Part shown: piece after piece, positions 6,557 to 7,922 of the stretch | Layout of the letters: the number at the start of each line of letters is the position of its first letter | Position numbering within the stretch: position 1 is the stretch's first letter | Source of the DNA: Dehalococcoidia bacterium | Lineage (GTDB): Bacteria > Chloroflexota > Dehalococcoidia > UBA2979 | Reading direction: 5' to 3' | Assembly (NCBI GenBank): GCA_018700215.1 | Contig: JABIST010000245.1 | Span: 1-7,922, forward strand | DNA length: 7,922 bases | Notes under the pieces: model-generated | The model's database searches: none | Told to the model about the DNA's origin: nothing | What the model saw: the letters and a program-made list of their open reading frames with translations, nothing else | Translations under genes and position numbers: made by a program

Positions 6557-7284
6557 CCAATCCCTCAACGAATTCAACCTCGGACCTGATGGTCGAAGTG
6601 CGCGGCGTCAGCCGGGAGTTCCGGACGGCGGGCGTCGTCGTCCACGCCGTCCAGGACGTCACCATCGAAGTCTCACACGGCGAATTCCTCGCCATCATCG
6701 GACGCTCCGGTTCAGGTAAAACCACGCTCCTGAACATCATCGCCGGCCTCGATAAACCAACCGACGGCACCGTCTCCATCGACGGCAACGACATCACTCG
6801 CTACGGCGATGCTGAGATGACTGAGCTGCGTCGCCACAAGATCGGCTTCGTCTTCCAGTCCTTTGGTCTGCTCCCACTACTTTCCGCTGCCGAAAACATC
6901 GAACTCGCGCTCCGCATCGCCGGCGTCGGACTCCGCGAACGCAACCGACGCACCAATGAACTACTGGACCTCGTCGGCCTTGGTCCGCGTTCGGGCCACC
7001 GACCCTACGAACTCTCCGGCGGTGAGCAGCAACGCGTTGCCGTCGCCCGCGCCCTCGCCAACGAACCCCCACTGTTGATCGCCGACGAACCCACCGGCGA
7101 ACTCGATTCCACCACCGGTGCGCAGATCTTCCAGCTCCTGCGTGACGTCGCCGCCTCTGGCGTGACCGTCATCACCGCCACACACGATCCTTTCGTGATC
7201 GAGCATGTCGACCGCGTCGTCGAAATGTCCGATGGCGCCCTGGTCCCCCGAGACGAGCAGCTCGCTCCCACCCGCGGACGTTAA
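6553..7284 (+). CDS. ABC transporter ATPase (MacB/LolD class), second paralogue
   Basis: Cytoplasmic ABC ATPase of 243 residues, normal family length. Motifs: Walker A GRSGSGKTT at 50-58, Q-loop VFQSFGLLP with Gln102, signature LSGGE at 154-158, Walker B LLIADEP at 174-180 with catalytic Glu179, D-loop ELDS at 183-186, switch His211. VFQSFGLLP and ADEPTGELD are typical of the LolD/MacB/FtsE-like group, whose partners are FtsX-type permeases, which fits the upstream permease. It is clearly paralogous to the preceding ATPase around the signature and Walker B but lacks the AbrB-like tail, so the complex may hold one of each. The start at 6553 overlaps the upstream stop by 4 nt (ATGA), suggesting coupled translation; the alternative ATG at 6541 adds only MEAP. 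No catalytic residue is missing. Confidence 0.94.
   Translation: MTNPSTNSTSDLMVEVRGVSREFRTAGVVVHAVQDVTIEVSHGEFLAIIGRSGSGKTTLLNIIAGLDKPTDGTVSIDGNDITRYGDAEMTELRRHKIGFVFQSFGLLPLLSAAENIELALRIAGVGLRERNRRTNELLDLVGLGPRSGHRPYELSGGEQQRVAVARALANEPPLLIADEPTGELDSTTGAQIFQLLRDVAASGVTVITATHDPFVIEHVDRVVEMSDGALVPRDEQLAPTRGR
7079..7106 (+). repeat. 28-bp direct repeat, copy 2 (ATPase Walker B region)
   Basis: Second copy of the 28-bp identity at 6168-6195, about 910 bp apart, in the same protein motif of the second ATPase. Confidence 0.6.
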
Positions 7285-7285
7285 C

Positions 7286-7882
7286 TTGCCCCTGCTCCAC
7301 ATCGTCGCCGCTGAGCTGCGGGACGACGCTCCACCCGAGGCCGTCCAGCAAGCGCTCGCCTACGCCCGTGGCCTCGCAGCCGCCCACGGCGTTCGCGCCG
7401 CCCGCTGCGGTCGCTCGGACACCCAGCTCCTCGCCGCCGTCTGGCTCGATGACGCCGCCGCACTCGAGCCGTTTGCGGCGTCCCAGGAGCACATGAGCTT
7501 TGTCATGCGCGGCCTCGCCCCCGCCATCACCGGCATGTGGAGCGCCTCCGTTGCCACCCAGGGGCCGCCACCCGCGCAGGAGACCTCCGGCCGCTCTGAC
7601 TCACTCTGGCTCTTCGCCGTCCCCCAGTTCGAGGGTGTGTTCGAATGGGAAGTGCGCCGGCTGCTCGATGACGTCGCGACCCTGCCGGGATCTGTCTGGG
7701 CTGGCCCCACGATTGAAGAGCGCGAACGCTATCGCGCTGGAGGCGCCGTGCTCCTATCCCACGCCGAAGTTCGCTCCTTCCAGGAATCGCTCGCCGCCGC
7801 ACGCGCTGGCTGGGGCAATCTCGCGGATCACCTCCAGCAGACCGATACAGTTGCGCTGTCCAGTGATGAAAACGCCCGATGA
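7286..7882 (+). CDS. small protein with two probable dimeric alpha/beta-barrel (Dabb/ABM-like) repeats
   Basis: 198 residues with no signal peptide or membrane segment, so probably cytoplasmic. The first half (1-~92) starts with a strand LLHIVAAELRDD, then a helix (APPEAVQQALAYARGLAA), a strand (LLAAVWLDD) and AALEPFAASQEHMSFV, which matches the Dabb/antibiotic-monooxygenase pattern in which D-AAL-xxF-x-xxxHxxFV precedes the last helix. A Gly/Pro/Gln-rich linker (92-102) leads to a second half (~105-185) with the same order: strand LWLFAVPQF, helix EWEVRRLLDDVATLPG, strand GGAVLLSHAEVRSFQESLAA. Each half would be one ferredoxin-like unit, giving an internally duplicated barrel. Some family members bind heme or small hydrophobic ligands; no such residue set is certain here. 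The TTG at 7286, 1 nt after the ATPase stop, is preferred because upstream in-frame codons lie inside the ATPase gene; an ATG at 7205 would force an 80-nt overlap. A weak GGA lies 7 nt upstream. Confidence 0.6.
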   Translation: MPLLHIVAAELRDDAPPEAVQQALAYARGLAAAHGVRAARCGRSDTQLLAAVWLDDAAALEPFAASQEHMSFVMRGLAPAITGMWSASVATQGPPPAQETSGRSDSLWLFAVPQFEGVFEWEVRRLLDDVATLPGSVWAGPTIEERERYRAGGAVLLSHAEVRSFQESLAAARAGWGNLADHLQQTDTVALSSDENAR

Positions 7883-7922
7883 CTCGCCGTAACGACTGCC
7901 CGCTCCCGCTCCACAGCGAGCA
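7879..7922 (+). CDS. start of another gene in the operon (runs off the right edge)
   Basis: An ATG at 7879 overlaps the preceding TGA as ATGA and is open to the window edge for 14 codons (MTRRNDCPLPLHSE). The same 4-nt overlap joins the two ATPase genes, which supports a real coupled gene. There is no clear Shine-Dalgarno sequence and far too little protein to recognise a family. Confidence 0.4.
   Translation, partial: MTRRNDCPLPLHSE

Noticed and set aside
7205..7285. In-frame ATG at 7205 as a longer start for the barrel protein
   Set aside because: It would overlap the ATPase gene by 80 nt, and the added residues do not belong to the barrel fold. The TTG at 7286 sits right before the first predicted strand.

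Overview
The window is GC-rich (roughly two thirds G+C by eye) and densely coded. It has two divergent transcription units separated by a 76-nt promoter region (2155-2230). The genes look bacterial. A DNA polymerase I with a degraded proofreading site, FtsX/MacB-type permeases, and start codons sitting 6-7 nt after a -10-like hexamer would suit Chloroflexota or a related high-GC lineage such as Actinobacteria or Deinococcota. That placement is an inference; no rRNA or other lineage marker is present.

Left part (1-2154, minus strand): the first 718 codons of polA, DNA polymerase I. It contains a complete 5'-nuclease domain, a degenerate 3'-5' exonuclease-like domain and the start of the polymerase domain. 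The window edge cuts it just before catalytic motif A. This frame is open to the edge.

Middle (2155-2230): a compact divergent promoter region. Each gene has its own TANNNT hexamer so close to its start codon that both transcripts are predicted to be leaderless. A perfect inverted repeat with 6-bp arms and a 5-nt spacer lies between the two hexamers and is the best operator candidate.

Right part (2231-7922, plus strand): an apparent operon. It encodes a giant 1126-residue FtsX/MacB-like permease with about ten membrane helices and two large extracellular regions, then two different ABC ATPases of the MacB/LolD class, then a small protein that looks like two dimeric alpha/beta-barrel (Dabb/ABM-like) repeats, then the first 14 codons of another gene. 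Spacing is 18 nt, then a 4-nt ATGA overlap, then 1 nt (with a TTG start), then another ATGA overlap, so the genes are probably co-transcribed and partly translationally coupled. The permease and the two ATPases most likely form one membrane machine that uses ATP to move or release something at the outer face of the membrane. The substrate cannot be read from the sequence.

The most notable points are the AbrB/SpoVT-like swapped-hairpin tail on the first ATPase, a probable jelly-roll (galactose-binding-like) insert in the second extracellular region of the permease, loss of the proofreading carboxylates in PolA, the divergent leaderless promoters with a shared palindrome, and a C-over-G bias on the plus strand that ignores gene orientation. 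No tRNA, rRNA, CRISPR array, insertion sequence or convincing terminator was seen. There is no gene-free stretch over 300 bases.
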